Shown in pieces: positions 26,036-35,379 of a stretch of 64,000 bases of DNA. The stretch is from Roseimarinus sediminis (lineage in GTDB: Bacteria; Bacteroidota; Bacteroidia; Bacteroidales; Prolixibacteraceae). The notes below the pieces were generated by a model. The model searched no databases. It had not been told where the DNA came from and saw only the letters and a program-made list of their open reading frames with translations. Both the position numbers and the translations under genes were made by a program. Each line of letters opens with the position of its first letter. Position 1 is the stretch's first letter. Location of the stretch: NCBI RefSeq assembly GCF_050433125.1, contig NZ_JBNPXV010000010.1, positions 1-64,000 of the forward strand, given 5' to 3'.

Positions 26036-27928
26036 TCATTCTACACTTTCTTTCAGGTGTTCATCAAGAAAAATGATCATGGCACGATAAAAATCGAAGC
26101 GGTTTTCTTCGTTTCTGAAACCATGTCCTTCATTGTCTTTCACAATGTATTCCACATCGATTCCCCTCGATTCGAGTGCTTCAACAATCTGGTTCGATTC
26201 GTTGATATTCACCCGGGGATCGTTGGCTCCCTGAGCCACCAGCAGAGGTGCTTTAATTTGGTCGGCATGGAATACGGGCGACACCTGCGCCAGTAAGAGA
26301 CTGTCCTTCACCGGATGCCCCATCATTTCCTGAAACATTTCGCGCATGGGCTCCCAGTAAGGTGGAATGGTTTGCAACAGGGTAAACAAATTCGAAACGC
26401 CCACATAATCGACGCCACAGGCATAAAGGTCGGGCGTAAAGGCCAGGCCGGCCAGGGTGGCATAACCACCATAACTACCACCGTAAATGGCAACACGCGC
26501 AGGATCGGCAATGCCTTGTTCAATCAGCCAGTTCACACCGTCGGTGATATCGTCCTGCATGCTAAGTCCCCATTGTTTGAACGATGCTTCCCAGAATGCA
26601 CGTCCAAAGCCGGTTGAGCCTCTGAAGTTCATCTGCAGTACAGCATAACCATTATTGGCCAGGAACTGAACTTCAGGATTAAAACCCCAGTAATCGCGGG
26701 CCCATGGTCCGCCATGCGGATTAATAACCACAGGCAGGTTTTCGCGTTCGTAACCTTTGGGTACAGTCAGATAACCATGGATGGTAAGGCCATCACGCGA
26801 CTGGTAGCTGACGGGTTCCATGTTGCACATATTATCAGCATCGAGCCAGGGACTGAGTTCTGCCAGCAAGGAAAGTTCTCTGCCTTCCTTGTTGTAAAGA
26901 TAATAGGCACCCCGCGTTTTGTCGCTATAAGTGCGGATCATAATTTTATCTTCAGCCTTGTTTCGTCCCGAGAAACTTACTTCTACACCCGGAAGTTCGG
27001 CACTAATTTCTTCATAAAGCGCCTTCGTTTCCTCATCGAGAAAATGAATGGTCCGTTTGGCCGTGTAATAACTCACAGCCAGCAGTTTTTTATCCTTTTT
27101 TGAATAATCAATACCTGAAATGTCGGCTTCGTCGGTTTCAAAAATTACTTCTAGCTCGTTGGCATTGGCCAGGTCATATACCACCAATGCTTCCTTGTCA
27201 CGACCGATGTTCGATTTTGCATACACGTATTTGTTGTCGAAGGTAAACATCATGGGCTCCAGCGTCTGTTTAAAATCAAGGGTCAAAACCGGCTCAAAAG
27301 CTTCATCCTCGCTTTCACGATACAGGTAAGTCTGATTCACCCCGTCGGAAGCAATGGAAACACGAAGTTTGCCTTCATGATCAGGAATCCAGGCAATAAC
27401 ATTTCCGGGATTTTCGGCCAGCATCACCAGCTCTCCGGTTTCAATATTCAGACGATAAGGGTCAAAAGCTCTGGGATCGCGTTGGTTTAATCCAACAATG
27501 ACCTCAACAGGATTGTCTTCCAATTCGTCGATGATTTGTGTGCGCACCCCGTCAAAAGCAGTAAGTGCACGGTAATCACTACCGTCGATATTGACGCCAT
27601 ACAGTTGATAATTTTCATCTCCACCTGTATCCTTCAGATAGAGTATGCGTTCGTTGCTGGCCCACATGTAGCCCGCAATGTCGCGATCGGTTTCATCGGT
27701 AATTCTTATCGAATCGACACTGCCACCTTTTTGAACAAAAACGTTCAGGCGGTTTTCATATGGTGCCAGATAAGAAAAATATTCACCATTGGGTGAGAGT
27801 TGAAAAGCTGTTTTTTCAGGATTTCTGAAGAAATCTTCAAGGGGTACTGGCACCGCTTTTTCAAGCTTCTGATTGCATGCACTCATTACAAAAATCAGAG
27901 GAAAAAGAAGGAAAATAAGGTTTTTCAT
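26036..27928 (-). CDS. S9 family peptidase (prolyl oligopeptidase/DPP-like) lipoprotein
   Basis: 630 residues from the ATG of MKNLIFLLF, chosen because it begins a lipoprotein signal (FVMSAC); the longer frame adds 13 residues before it. An N-terminal seven-bladed propeller (to about residue 380) is followed by an alpha/beta hydrolase: nucleophile Ser485 in GGSYGGY, Asp570 in ANDPRVN, His602 in NEGHGF, and the oxyanion HGGPWAR. It cleaves oligopeptides, probably in the periplasm. Single gene between terminator and a 338-base gap. Confidence 0.93.
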   Translation of the reverse strand: MKNLIFLLFPLIFVMSACNQKLEKAVPVPLEDFFRNPEKTAFQLSPNGEYFSYLAPYENRLNVFVQKGGSVDSIRITDETDRDIAGYMWASNERILYLKDTGGDENYQLYGVNIDGSDYRALTAFDGVRTQIIDELEDNPVEVIVGLNQRDPRAFDPYRLNIETGELVMLAENPGNVIAWIPDHEGKLRVSIASDGVNQTYLYRESEDEAFEPVLTLDFKQTLEPMMFTFDNKYVYAKSNIGRDKEALVVYDLANANELEVIFETDEADISGIDYSKKDKKLLAVSYYTAKRTIHFLDEETKALYEEISAELPGVEVSFSGRNKAEDKIMIRTYSDKTRGAYYLYNKEGRELSLLAELSPWLDADNMCNMEPVSYQSRDGLTIHGYLTVPKGYERENLPVVINPHGGPWARDYWGFNPEVQFLANNGYAVLQMNFRGSTGFGRAFWEASFKQWGLSMQDDITDGVNWLIEQGIADPARVAIYGGSYGGYATLAGLAFTPDLYACGVDYVGVSNLFTLLQTIPPYWEPMREMFQEMMGHPVKDSLLLAQVSPVFHADQIKAPLLVAQGANDPRVNINESNQIVEALESRGIDVEYIVKDNEGHGFRNEENRFDFYRAMIIFLDEHLKESVE

Positions 27929-28266
27929 AAGTTCATTTTTTTTTAATGGGTTGAAGTAATAATTCAAGGATTGGTATAAACCAGAAGCCCAATTTACAAC
28001 AATTTTAAATTAATCACACTAAATATCAACCAATTAATCAGATAAAATGCAATGAAACAAAAGGACAGTATCTGCCGCAGGATTACTCAGCATCGTGTTA
28101 TTATTCAAATCAATGATGACCATGAACTGTTGGCCGCACTATAGGGAAAATGACAGCATTTCGTAAACTATAATGTCGACTCTGTGTATGTACATTCCCT
28201 TCGTATTGAATAAATTCTCAGGTTTTAAATTTAAGACGGAAGAAAACTGAAAAGATAATTGTGCTT
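27929..28266. other. intergenic region, no supported gene
   Basis: AT-rich. It must hold the promoter of the S9 peptidase, but no TAnnTTTG match in the right direction was seen. A 30-codon plus-strand frame (28052-28144) starts with ATG but has no homology clue, promoter or terminator, so I do not call it. Confidence 0.5.
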
Positions 28267-29010
28267 TTACTCAAATTCCTTATTTACACGTAACAATTGA
28301 CCCTTTTTGAGCTGAGGCAATAATTCATCTTTAACAAACTGAAAACCGGGTGCCCTAACAAGTAGCTCCTCGTACAGCAGCAGGGCTTTTTCCGGATCAT
28401 CCATGCGGGCATGCACCTGCCCCAGCCATGCTCCCAAATGGAAAAATACCCAATTACAGCCGTCTTGCTGTTCTAAAATTGCATACGCTTTTTGGTAATA
28501 ATCCCGCGCCTTTTCTTTGTCTCCACCAACAAACGAAGGACGCCAAAAAAGTGAATTTCCCATTTCAATCAAAGGCATGTAATCGTTGTCCGATAAATCC
28601 ATTGCCAGGGTCAGTTTTTCATGATGACCGCTGCTCAGAAAGGGAGCACGCCATGGCGAAAGGGCAATCTGAAAACCAACAGTTGCCGCATCAAGCGCCC
28701 TGTAAGTGGCGTGTTTAGGGTATTTCTCGAGCATAAGGTCCAGGTGTCGGCGATGCTTTTTGTAAAGTACCTCAGCTGCATCGTCCCTGTCCTGAGCAAG
28801 GTAGTACCCTATCAAACCATACTCAGCAAGCGCCAGGCTGAAGTGTTCGCGGTCGCTTAGTACTTGCCTTTGCAGACTGTCGACCACCCGGGCCCAGGTT
28901 TGCATATCGCCCTTCAGAAACAACGCTTCAAAACGGCAATCGAGCCGCTCATCTGCATAACTGCCCAGTGCAAAAGCGAATACCAACAAAAATAGATTCA
29001 AGCTTCTCAT
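28267..29010 (-). CDS. secreted TPR-type protein
   Basis: 247 residues with a signal peptide (to about residue 19, GSYA). The remainder is helical; DKEKARDYYQKAYAILEQQ and DDPEKALLLYEELLVRAPGF are tetratricopeptide-like, and an acidic LIEMGNSLFWRPSFVGGDK lies between. It would be a periplasmic scaffold. It is the last gene of the minus-strand carotenoid run, 39 bases after the glycosyltransferase, and might be co-transcribed, but a link to carotenoids is only positional. Confidence 0.75.
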   Translation of the reverse strand: MRSLNLFLLVFAFALGSYADERLDCRFEALFLKGDMQTWARVVDSLQRQVLSDREHFSLALAEYGLIGYYLAQDRDDAAEVLYKKHRRHLDLMLEKYPKHATYRALDAATVGFQIALSPWRAPFLSSGHHEKLTLAMDLSDNDYMPLIEMGNSLFWRPSFVGGDKEKARDYYQKAYAILEQQDGCNWVFFHLGAWLGQVHARMDDPEKALLLYEELLVRAPGFQFVKDELLPQLKKGQLLRVNKEFE

Positions 29011-29049
29011 CTTCTGAAATTTTGCAACAGATCGTTTAGTCCATTCAAA

Positions 29050-30156
29050 TTAATTATCAACACGATAAACCCGTCCTTTCCAGCGAAGCTGCTTCTTCAT
29101 ACGATTGCTAAAATTAAAACGCACCATGCGCGTAAGTGCAAGCATTTGCTGAAAATGGAAACGAATGCTCTTCGCAAGCGGAAAACGACTCAGGCGTGAA
29201 TACATGATCTTCATTAAAAACAACATGATTAATGATGAAAAGAACAAAAAGAACTTTGCCAGGATAAGAAAGAACAAAAGTCGTCCCCAAACCATCAGCA
29301 AAAAGAAGAAAAGCCACCAACGGCTTCCGCCAAAAAACTGATGCACATTGCGCGAAAAGCCCTCAAGCGCCTCATCGTATGATCGATACATCCTGCACAA
29401 CATGTCATCGTTCCCCAGCAAAACGGCGATGGGTAATTTCTGCTTCTTCATATTACGGGCAATCAGAATATCTTCAACTGCCTGCGATTTCAACTTTTGA
29501 TGCCACTGATGCTCGCGATAGGAGGCAGCTTCGAAAAACATCATTTGCCCATTGGCGGCCGAAAGTGACGAAAACCAGCGAAGACGCACCAAAGGCAAGG
29601 GTAAGAAGCTCAACAAAATCCAGTTCATGACGGGCACTGTTTTCCATTCACCGGCCGTTTCAATGATTTGTTGCGGAAACATTGACAACAGATTCAGCTT
29701 TCTTCTTTGAGTGTAAGCCACCGCCCTTTTTAATAAAGAAGGGCGAATGCGTACATCGGCATCGATAAACAGCAGATAGGCTCCACGGGCACGCCGGGCC
29801 AACTGATAACAGGCGAAGTTTTTACCCATCCATCCTTCGGGTAGCGGCTCATTGTTAAAGTATTGCAGCAATGGAAAATCAGCACAAAAAGACTGAATAA
29901 GGGCTTCACTCCCATCGGTCGACTGATCATTGCACACAATGACTTCAAAGTTGGGATAATCGATCGCCTTTAAATCGACCAGCAGACTTTGCAGATTCTT
30001 CTCTTCGTTTCGGGCAGGCACCAGCACCGAAATCATTGGCTGTTCGCCTTCTTCAGTCTTCTCAGGAAGAAATGGCCGCGAAAAATAGTTCACCACCAGC
30101 ACCAGAAAGCGCAGGAAGAACAGACCAAATAAGAGGTATCCCACAATAATCAGCAT
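29050..30156 (-). CDS. family 2 glycosyltransferase, CrtQ-like
   Basis: 368 residues. An N-terminal membrane helix, then a GT-A domain: ISVLVPARNEEKNLQSLL, VIVCNDQSTDGS, WMGKNFACYQLA, metal-binding LFIDADVRI, and EDILIARNMK. Two to three C-terminal membrane helices follow and the protein ends KKQLRWKGRVYRV, a tail much like that of staphylococcal CrtQ, which glucosylates a carotenoid acid. The start overlaps the end of the acyltransferase gene by seven bases. Placement in a carotenoid operon supports a carotenoid glycosyltransferase at the inner membrane. Confidence 0.85.
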   Translation of the reverse strand: MLIIVGYLLFGLFFLRFLVLVVNYFSRPFLPEKTEEGEQPMISVLVPARNEEKNLQSLLVDLKAIDYPNFEVIVCNDQSTDGSEALIQSFCADFPLLQYFNNEPLPEGWMGKNFACYQLARRARGAYLLFIDADVRIRPSLLKRAVAYTQRRKLNLLSMFPQQIIETAGEWKTVPVMNWILLSFLPLPLVRLRWFSSLSAANGQMMFFEAASYREHQWHQKLKSQAVEDILIARNMKKQKLPIAVLLGNDDMLCRMYRSYDEALEGFSRNVHQFFGGSRWWLFFFLLMVWGRLLFFLILAKFFLFFSSLIMLFLMKIMYSRLSRFPLAKSIRFHFQQMLALTRMVRFNFSNRMKKQLRWKGRVYRVDN

Positions 30157-30767
30157 ACTTTTGCTTTTTGTTTTTCAATACTGCTGGTATAGAACTGCTG
30201 GTAAGCCTGCTCCAGTTCAAGCAGTGAATATTCCATGCGGGGCAGTTCAGTCAGATAGAAATTCAGTGCAGGCTTGCGCGTCGAAGCATAATCGATCAGG
30301 GCAACATAAAGCAACAATTGTGCTTCGTTGCTTTCTCGAATAATTCGCTCAATACCCTTCTCAAATTTAATCTCCTGCTTGTAAATGCTATTCAGTTTTC
30401 CCTGCGGAAACATCACCACGGCATGATTTGCATCTGACAACACATCGCGGGTATAATTCAAACTTGTCAGTACACTTCTGCTTCCGGGCCGAATGGAGTA
30501 TGCCCCTGCTTTATTCAGAAACATGCGCGACTGTAACTGCTCTTCGAGCATCATCACATGCAGCTTTTTTCCAAGAAACAGCTTGTTCAGGTAAAGTGCC
30601 CAAAAACCATCCCACCAGCTTATGTGATTTCCGATAATCAGCGAGGCCGATGCCTCAGCCTTCCACACCCCATCAATTTCGACCGAACTGAAATCGCTCT
30701 TTAGCATGTGCCTCACATACCAATCGAAAAAACGGGTATAAAACCAGTGGTGACGTGCTTTGATCAT
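30150..30767 (-). CDS. PlsC-type acyltransferase, probably carotenoid-glycoside acylation
   Basis: 205 residues. The HX4D motif is in GNHISWWDGF and the second block is VMFPQGKL, as in 1-acylglycerol-3-phosphate acyltransferases; the final block is weak, as in many non-lipid members. It overlaps the CruF-like gene by four bases and the glycosyltransferase by seven, so translation is coupled. In staphyloxanthin synthesis an acyltransferase follows the glycosyltransferase, and the same pairing here suggests esterification of a carotenoid glycoside. A general phospholipid role cannot be excluded. Confidence 0.8.
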   Translation of the reverse strand: MIKARHHWFYTRFFDWYVRHMLKSDFSSVEIDGVWKAEASASLIIGNHISWWDGFWALYLNKLFLGKKLHVMMLEEQLQSRMFLNKAGAYSIRPGSRSVLTSLNYTRDVLSDANHAVVMFPQGKLNSIYKQEIKFEKGIERIIRESNEAQLLLYVALIDYASTRKPALNFYLTELPRMEYSLLELEQAYQQFYTSSIEKQKAKVC

Positions 30768-31423
30768 GGAAGGAAGAGATTTAGTACCGCAAAAAAGACC
30801 AGCTGAAGCACAAAAATAACTCCTGCCACCCGATTGCGTGTTTCAATCCGGAAGAGCTCAAAACCCGAAGCGATCACCGTCGAAACGATGAACCACATTA
30901 TATAATTCTGAATTGGTACCTCATTGAACATCCAGTGCCACATGCCGGTTTTCATTGCCACTGGTTCCATAACAAAGTCGAAGCCGGTCATCAGCAGCGC
31001 TGCAGCCAAAGGCACAAAGTTTTTCAGCCAGCGCTTCGAGCGTACCAGGGTCACCGCTCCATAACTAAGCACCAGCCAGTTAATTCCTATAAACACCGGT
31101 GTGTCGAATACTTTAACAGGAATGGAATCACCATAAAAGTATTCTCCAAAAAGCCAGCCGGTGTGCACTCCCAGGGCTTCGATGGCAATGGTAAAAACAG
31201 CCACAGCCAGGAAAAACAGAACATGAAGCCAGTTGAAGTTCGAATGAAACAACAAGAGCATAAAAATATTGATGGTGAGCGAAACCGGTATTAAATGCTC
31301 AAACAAATCGCGGGATGCAGGAATCAGGAAACCGGCGATGCCAACGATGTAGAAAATAATCAGAAACTTGGTGGCCTCACGGGCTTCAAGCTGAATAAAG
31401 TATTTCTTAATTCGGTTTATCAT
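30764..31423 (-). CDS. CruF-like carotenoid 1',2'-hydratase (membrane protein)
   Basis: 219 residues with about six membrane helices. Family-typical segments are EALGVHTGWLFGEYFYGD, GINWLVLSYGAV, and MTGFDFVMEPVAMKTGMWHW. CruF hydrates the psi end of acyclic or monocyclic carotenoids to give a 1'-hydroxy group, which is then a substrate for CrtD-type desaturation and for glycosylation. It overlaps crtD-like and acyltransferase genes by four bases each, giving a coupled run. Confidence 0.85.
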   Translation of the reverse strand: MINRIKKYFIQLEAREATKFLIIFYIVGIAGFLIPASRDLFEHLIPVSLTINIFMLLLFHSNFNWLHVLFFLAVAVFTIAIEALGVHTGWLFGEYFYGDSIPVKVFDTPVFIGINWLVLSYGAVTLVRSKRWLKNFVPLAAALLMTGFDFVMEPVAMKTGMWHWMFNEVPIQNYIMWFIVSTVIASGFELFRIETRNRVAGVIFVLQLVFFAVLNLFLP

Positions 31424-32877
31424 GCTTTTTTGATTAGTTGATCGACAATTTTTGCTGATGCAATACAGAGCGGTATTCCCCCGCCGGGATGAACGCTTCC
31501 GCCTACAAAATAGAGATTTTTATAACGGCGGCTAAAATTCGGATGCCTCAAAAAAGCAGCCATTGCGCTATTTGAACTGTGTCCGTATAACGATCCGTTC
31601 ACCGACGAGGTTCGTGTTTCAATATCGACGGGCGTCATGATTTTTTCATTGACAATGGCCTTTTCAAGGTCGATATTCAAGGTACTTTCTATTTTATGAA
31701 TAATCCGCTGACGTGCTTTGGCAGTCAGCGACTCCCAGTTTTGACCAACATTTTCGGGTGCATTCACCATGACAAACCAGTTTTCCGCCCCATTCGGTGC
31801 ATCGGTGGCGACTACTTTCTTACTGATAAAAATATACACTGTCAGATCATCGGCAAATTCCTTTGTTTTGAAAATACCTTTAAACTCGGCTTCATAATCA
31901 TTGCTAAACAAGATATTGTGCACATCCAGTTTGCTTTCGAGCTGCATCCCCCAGTAAAAGATCAATGCACTTGAGGAACGTTCTCTCTTGTTCAATTTCC
32001 TGTACATGGCCTTTTCGGGCAAAAGTTTACGGTAAAAGTAAGTTACATCCACATCGTTTACAACAATATCGGCTTCATATTGGCGCTTGTCTGTTTCAAT
32101 ACCATAAACAGCCTTGCCATTGTGAAGTACCGATCTGACAGCTTCGTTCAGATGAATCCGTATGCCCATTTCTTCGGCAAGACTCACCAGGCCGTCGACA
32201 ATCCCGCGCATGCCGTTCTTGGGAAAATACGCTCCGGTGTTATGCTCCAGGTGAGCAATCATGTTCAGGGTGGCCGGTGCACGATAGGGATCACTTCCGT
32301 TGTAGGTGGCATACCGGTCGAAAAGCTGAGTTAACCGCTTATCGCCAAACGATTGTTGATTGCGCCGGTGCATGCTCACTGCCGCATCGAGGCGATGGAG
32401 GGCCTTAAGGCTTTTCTGACCCGATGGTCCAACATAAGTCGAAATTTTGTGAATCGAATTGAAAAGAAAAAAATCACTGGTATATTCATACAAAAACGAT
32501 TGCCGCTCAAGATAATTCTCTACAAGTGAACGGTCAATTCCCAGCTGTGCTACTTCATCGACAAACTTTTGGTGCTCGCTCCAGGCAGTCAGTTGGGTCC
32601 CGTCGGGAAAGAAGTATTTGCAGCTTACCGGAAGTGCTGTGATATCAATGTAAGCACTCATTTTTCTCCCCGCCAGTTGAAAGAGCTCTTCCAGCAAATT
32701 CGGAAGCGTCAACAGCGAAGGTCCCGTATCGAAACGAAAGCCATCCTGTTCAAACATCCCGATTTTTCCTCCGGTCTTGTCACTCTGCTCAAACAAATCG
32801 ACTTCGTAACCTTTAGCCTTCAATCGTATCGAAGCAGCCAAACCACCTATTCCTGAACCAATTATCAATGCTTTCAT
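31420..32877 (-). CDS. carotenoid desaturase, CrtD-like
   Basis: 485 residues. N-terminal FAD-binding motif IIGSGIGGLAASIRL, then GGKIGMFEQDGFRFDTGPS; C-terminal GGSVHPGGGIPLCIASAK is the conserved end of CrtI/CrtD proteins. SLYGHSSNSAMAAFLRHPNF is typical of the branch acting on hydroxylated carotenoids. Next to a CruF-like hydratase, the 3,4-desaturase CrtD is the best guess; the other desaturase gene, beside crtB, is then CrtI. Which is which needs a tree. First gene of the minus-strand operon. Confidence 0.82.
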   Translation of the reverse strand: MKALIIGSGIGGLAASIRLKAKGYEVDLFEQSDKTGGKIGMFEQDGFRFDTGPSLLTLPNLLEELFQLAGRKMSAYIDITALPVSCKYFFPDGTQLTAWSEHQKFVDEVAQLGIDRSLVENYLERQSFLYEYTSDFFLFNSIHKISTYVGPSGQKSLKALHRLDAAVSMHRRNQQSFGDKRLTQLFDRYATYNGSDPYRAPATLNMIAHLEHNTGAYFPKNGMRGIVDGLVSLAEEMGIRIHLNEAVRSVLHNGKAVYGIETDKRQYEADIVVNDVDVTYFYRKLLPEKAMYRKLNKRERSSSALIFYWGMQLESKLDVHNILFSNDYEAEFKGIFKTKEFADDLTVYIFISKKVVATDAPNGAENWFVMVNAPENVGQNWESLTAKARQRIIHKIESTLNIDLEKAIVNEKIMTPVDIETRTSSVNGSLYGHSSNSAMAAFLRHPNFSRRYKNLYFVGGSVHPGGGIPLCIASAKIVDQLIKKA

Positions 32878-32932
32878 TAATAGTGTTTAAATATTTTTAA
32901 AATATATCTACACAAAATCAAACAATTTTCTC

Positions 32933-32958
32933 TAGTTTTGGTTGATATTGATATCAAT
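32933..32958 (+). promoter_or_regulatory. candidate promoter and operator between divergent carotenoid operons
   Basis: TAGTTTTG (32933-32940) fits TAnnTTTG in the direction of crtI. Just downstream, where transcription should begin, is a perfect 12-base palindrome ATTGATATCAAT (32947-32958). The place of the palindrome suits a repressor site. No regulator gene is in the cluster, so the binding protein is unknown. Confidence 0.4.
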
Positions 32959-33020
32959 TAATCACTAAATTGAATAACGAATTTTGAATAAGTTATAAAA
33001 ACAAAACGGAAAAACCTTTA

Positions 33021-34514
33021 ATGAGGAAAAAACAGGTAATAATAGTGGGCACCGGTCTGGGAGGACTTGCAACAGCGCTTCGATTGTCGACTCAGGGATT
33101 TAAGGTGAAGATGATTGAAAAATATCATCAGGCAGGGGGACGATTGAACCTTCTTGAGAAAGACGGTTTCAAGTATGACCTGGGGCCCACTTTTTTTAGT
33201 ATGAGCTATGAATTTGATGAACTGGTCAAGAGTACAGGCATCAAATATCCATTCGAGTTCATTGAACTGGATCCGCTATTTACAGTCAATATTGATGGAA
33301 TCCCAAATACCTTTACTATATATAAAGACCTTGAAAGGCTTTCGAAGGAGTTTGAACGTTTTGAGCCCGATTTCAGGACCAAAATGGAAAAACACCTTCG
33401 GAAGACGGGTCAACTTTATCACGACACCGAAGGCAAAATCATTCGTCGAAATTTCGATTCGCTGTTCGACTACCTCATACAACTTACCCGTGTACCATTA
33501 AAACACAGCCCCTTGCTTGTAAAATCGATGTGGAAGGAATTATGCGATAGTTTTGAATCGAAAGAGGCACGCATGATTTTTTCGCTGGTTGGTTTTTTTC
33601 TTGGAGCGACTCCTTTCGACACCCCTGCCATTTTTTCGCTGTTAAATTACATCGAGTTAAAGCACGATGGTTATCACAATGTAAAAGGCGGCATGTACAA
33701 AATTGTGGAAGGCCTGTTCAGGGTATTGCGTGAAAGAGAAGTCGACTTTTATTTCAATACCGAAATTACCGATGCAAAAATTGAAAATGAAGAAGTACAG
33801 TACCTGATCGACGCTGACGGACGTGAATGGAAAGCCGACTATTATGTGATCAATTCGGATGCAGCCTGGTTCAGGGGGAAGGTATTTAAGAACCCGAAAT
33901 ACAGCGAAAAAAAGCTCGATAAGATGAAATGGACCATGGCTCCATTAACCATTTATCTGGGTATCAATCAAAAACTTGACCGGCTGGAACACCACAACTA
34001 CTTCCTGGGAAACAATTTCGATCAATATGCCAAAGGGGTTTTCAAAAACAAGGTCTCATTCGAAAAACCCTATTATTATGTAAACGTACCTTCAAAAAAT
34101 AATCCCGAATATGCTCCCGAAGGAAAAGAAAGTCTTTTCATTCTCTGCCCTTCACCCGATTTACGTTTTAAGCCCGACTACAGCGACCGTGAGCAAATAG
34201 CGCAAAACATCATCGACGATCTGTCGCAACGCACGGGCTACGATTTAAACAACATGATCGAAAGTCGTACGGTATTATCGCCCGAACACTGGGGATCGAT
34301 GTTTAACCTCTACAAGGGAAGCGGCCTCGGACTTGCACACGACCTGAATCAGATTGCCTGGTTCAGACCTGCAAACCACGACGAGCACTTGAAAAATACT
34401 TATTATGTAGGTGCTTCAACCGTGCCGGGAACGGGACTTCCCATGGCCATAATCAGTTCTAAATTAACCGTTGAAAAACTAATGAAAGATGATAGAGCTT
34501 TTTCGAAAAAATAA
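33021..34514 (+). CDS. crtI: phytoene desaturase, CrtI-like
   Basis: 497 residues. FAD motif VGTGLGGLATALRL, then AGGRLNLLEKDGFKYDLGPTF, and the C-terminal YYVGASTVPGTGLPMAIISS. It introduces double bonds into phytoene, working at the membrane with FAD. The next gene is phytoene synthase, which begins inside its 3' end (26-base overlap), the usual crtI-crtB pairing. The start is the first ATG after the divergent promoter region. Confidence 0.88.
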   Translation: MRKKQVIIVGTGLGGLATALRLSTQGFKVKMIEKYHQAGGRLNLLEKDGFKYDLGPTFFSMSYEFDELVKSTGIKYPFEFIELDPLFTVNIDGIPNTFTIYKDLERLSKEFERFEPDFRTKMEKHLRKTGQLYHDTEGKIIRRNFDSLFDYLIQLTRVPLKHSPLLVKSMWKELCDSFESKEARMIFSLVGFFLGATPFDTPAIFSLLNYIELKHDGYHNVKGGMYKIVEGLFRVLREREVDFYFNTEITDAKIENEEVQYLIDADGREWKADYYVINSDAAWFRGKVFKNPKYSEKKLDKMKWTMAPLTIYLGINQKLDRLEHHNYFLGNNFDQYAKGVFKNKVSFEKPYYYVNVPSKNNPEYAPEGKESLFILCPSPDLRFKPDYSDREQIAQNIIDDLSQRTGYDLNNMIESRTVLSPEHWGSMFNLYKGSGLGLAHDLNQIAWFRPANHDEHLKNTYYVGASTVPGTGLPMAIISSKLTVEKLMKDDRAFSKK

Positions 34515-35325
34515 CCTCAGGTGCAGCATCAATACCACACGTGCCTACAGTACCTCTTTCTCGCTGGGGGTACGCATGCTCTCGAAGGAATACCGCAATC
34601 ACATTTACAGCATATACGGCTTTGTAAGATATGCCGACGAAATTGTGGATACCTTTTTTGACTTCAATCAGGAAGACCTGTTTCGTGAATTCAGGGAAGA
34701 CACCTACAAGGCCATCCACCGTGGAATCAGCCTTAACCCGATACTCGACAGTTTTCAGCAAACAGTCAACAGCTGCAAAATTGATCAGGAATTGATCGAT
34801 GCCTTTCTCGACAGCATGGAAATGGATTTGATGCATACTGCCTACAACCCTGAAATGCTTAAAAAATACATTTACGGATCGGCCGAAGTAGTGGGACTGA
34901 TGTGTCTGAAAGTTTTTTATGCAAACGACGACAAGATGTATGACGAACTCGTTTATCCTGCCCGTAAATTGGGTGAAGCCTTTCAAAAGGTCAACTTTCT
35001 GCGTGATGCTCAGGACGATTTTGAGAATAAAGGAAGAATTTACTTCAAAAACATCGACTTTAGCAACTTTACCGAAGAAGCCAAAAAACAAATAGAAACA
35101 GACATTCAGTTCGACTTTGACGAAGCCTTTAAAGGAATCATCCGGCTCAAACCCGATGTACGGCTTGGTGTTTACCTGTCTTACCGTTATTACCTGAACC
35201 TGTTTGAGAAAATCAAATCGGCCTCTCCAGATCACATTCTAAAAGAACGCTTTAGTGTTCCCAACCACAAAAAAGGAGTACTGATGTTCAAGGCATCGCT
35301 GCGAAACGCTGTTGGTATTTTTTAG
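34489..35325 (+). CDS. crtB: phytoene synthase
   Basis: 278 residues. The two Asp-rich metal-binding motifs of trans-isoprenyl synthases are in DEIVD (residues 50-54) and LRDAQDD (171-177), with RAYSTSFSLGVRML near the N-terminus. It condenses two geranylgeranyl diphosphates into phytoene. Overlaps crtI, hence translationally coupled. A squalene-type product is possible for this fold, but the crtI neighbour decides for phytoene. Confidence 0.9.
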   Translation: MIELFRKNNLRCSINTTRAYSTSFSLGVRMLSKEYRNHIYSIYGFVRYADEIVDTFFDFNQEDLFREFREDTYKAIHRGISLNPILDSFQQTVNSCKIDQELIDAFLDSMEMDLMHTAYNPEMLKKYIYGSAEVVGLMCLKVFYANDDKMYDELVYPARKLGEAFQKVNFLRDAQDDFENKGRIYFKNIDFSNFTEEAKKQIETDIQFDFDEAFKGIIRLKPDVRLGVYLSYRYYLNLFEKIKSASPDHILKERFSVPNHKKGVLMFKASLRNAVGIF

Positions 35326-35327
35326 GC

Positions 35328-35358
35328 CTTGAACAAAGCAGCTAATTTTCTATCTTCG
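35328..35358 (+). promoter_or_regulatory. promoter for aguA
   Basis: CTTG (35328-35331), a 19-base spacer, then TATCTTCG (35351-35358), one mismatch from TAnnTTTG. It begins directly after the crtB stop codon and ends 21 bases before the aguA start. Confidence 0.5.
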
Positions 35359-35379
35359 CCCTTTCAATGCAAGAAAGAA

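Noticed and set aside
28052..28144. 30-codon plus-strand frame in the gap after the S9 peptidase
   Set aside because: A frame this short arises by chance; no promoter, ribosome site, terminator or recognisable motif supports it.
34459..35235. 258-codon open frame opposite crtB
   Set aside because: It lies wholly antisense to crtB and its composition (F/V/H-rich) is typical of a reverse-frame shadow.
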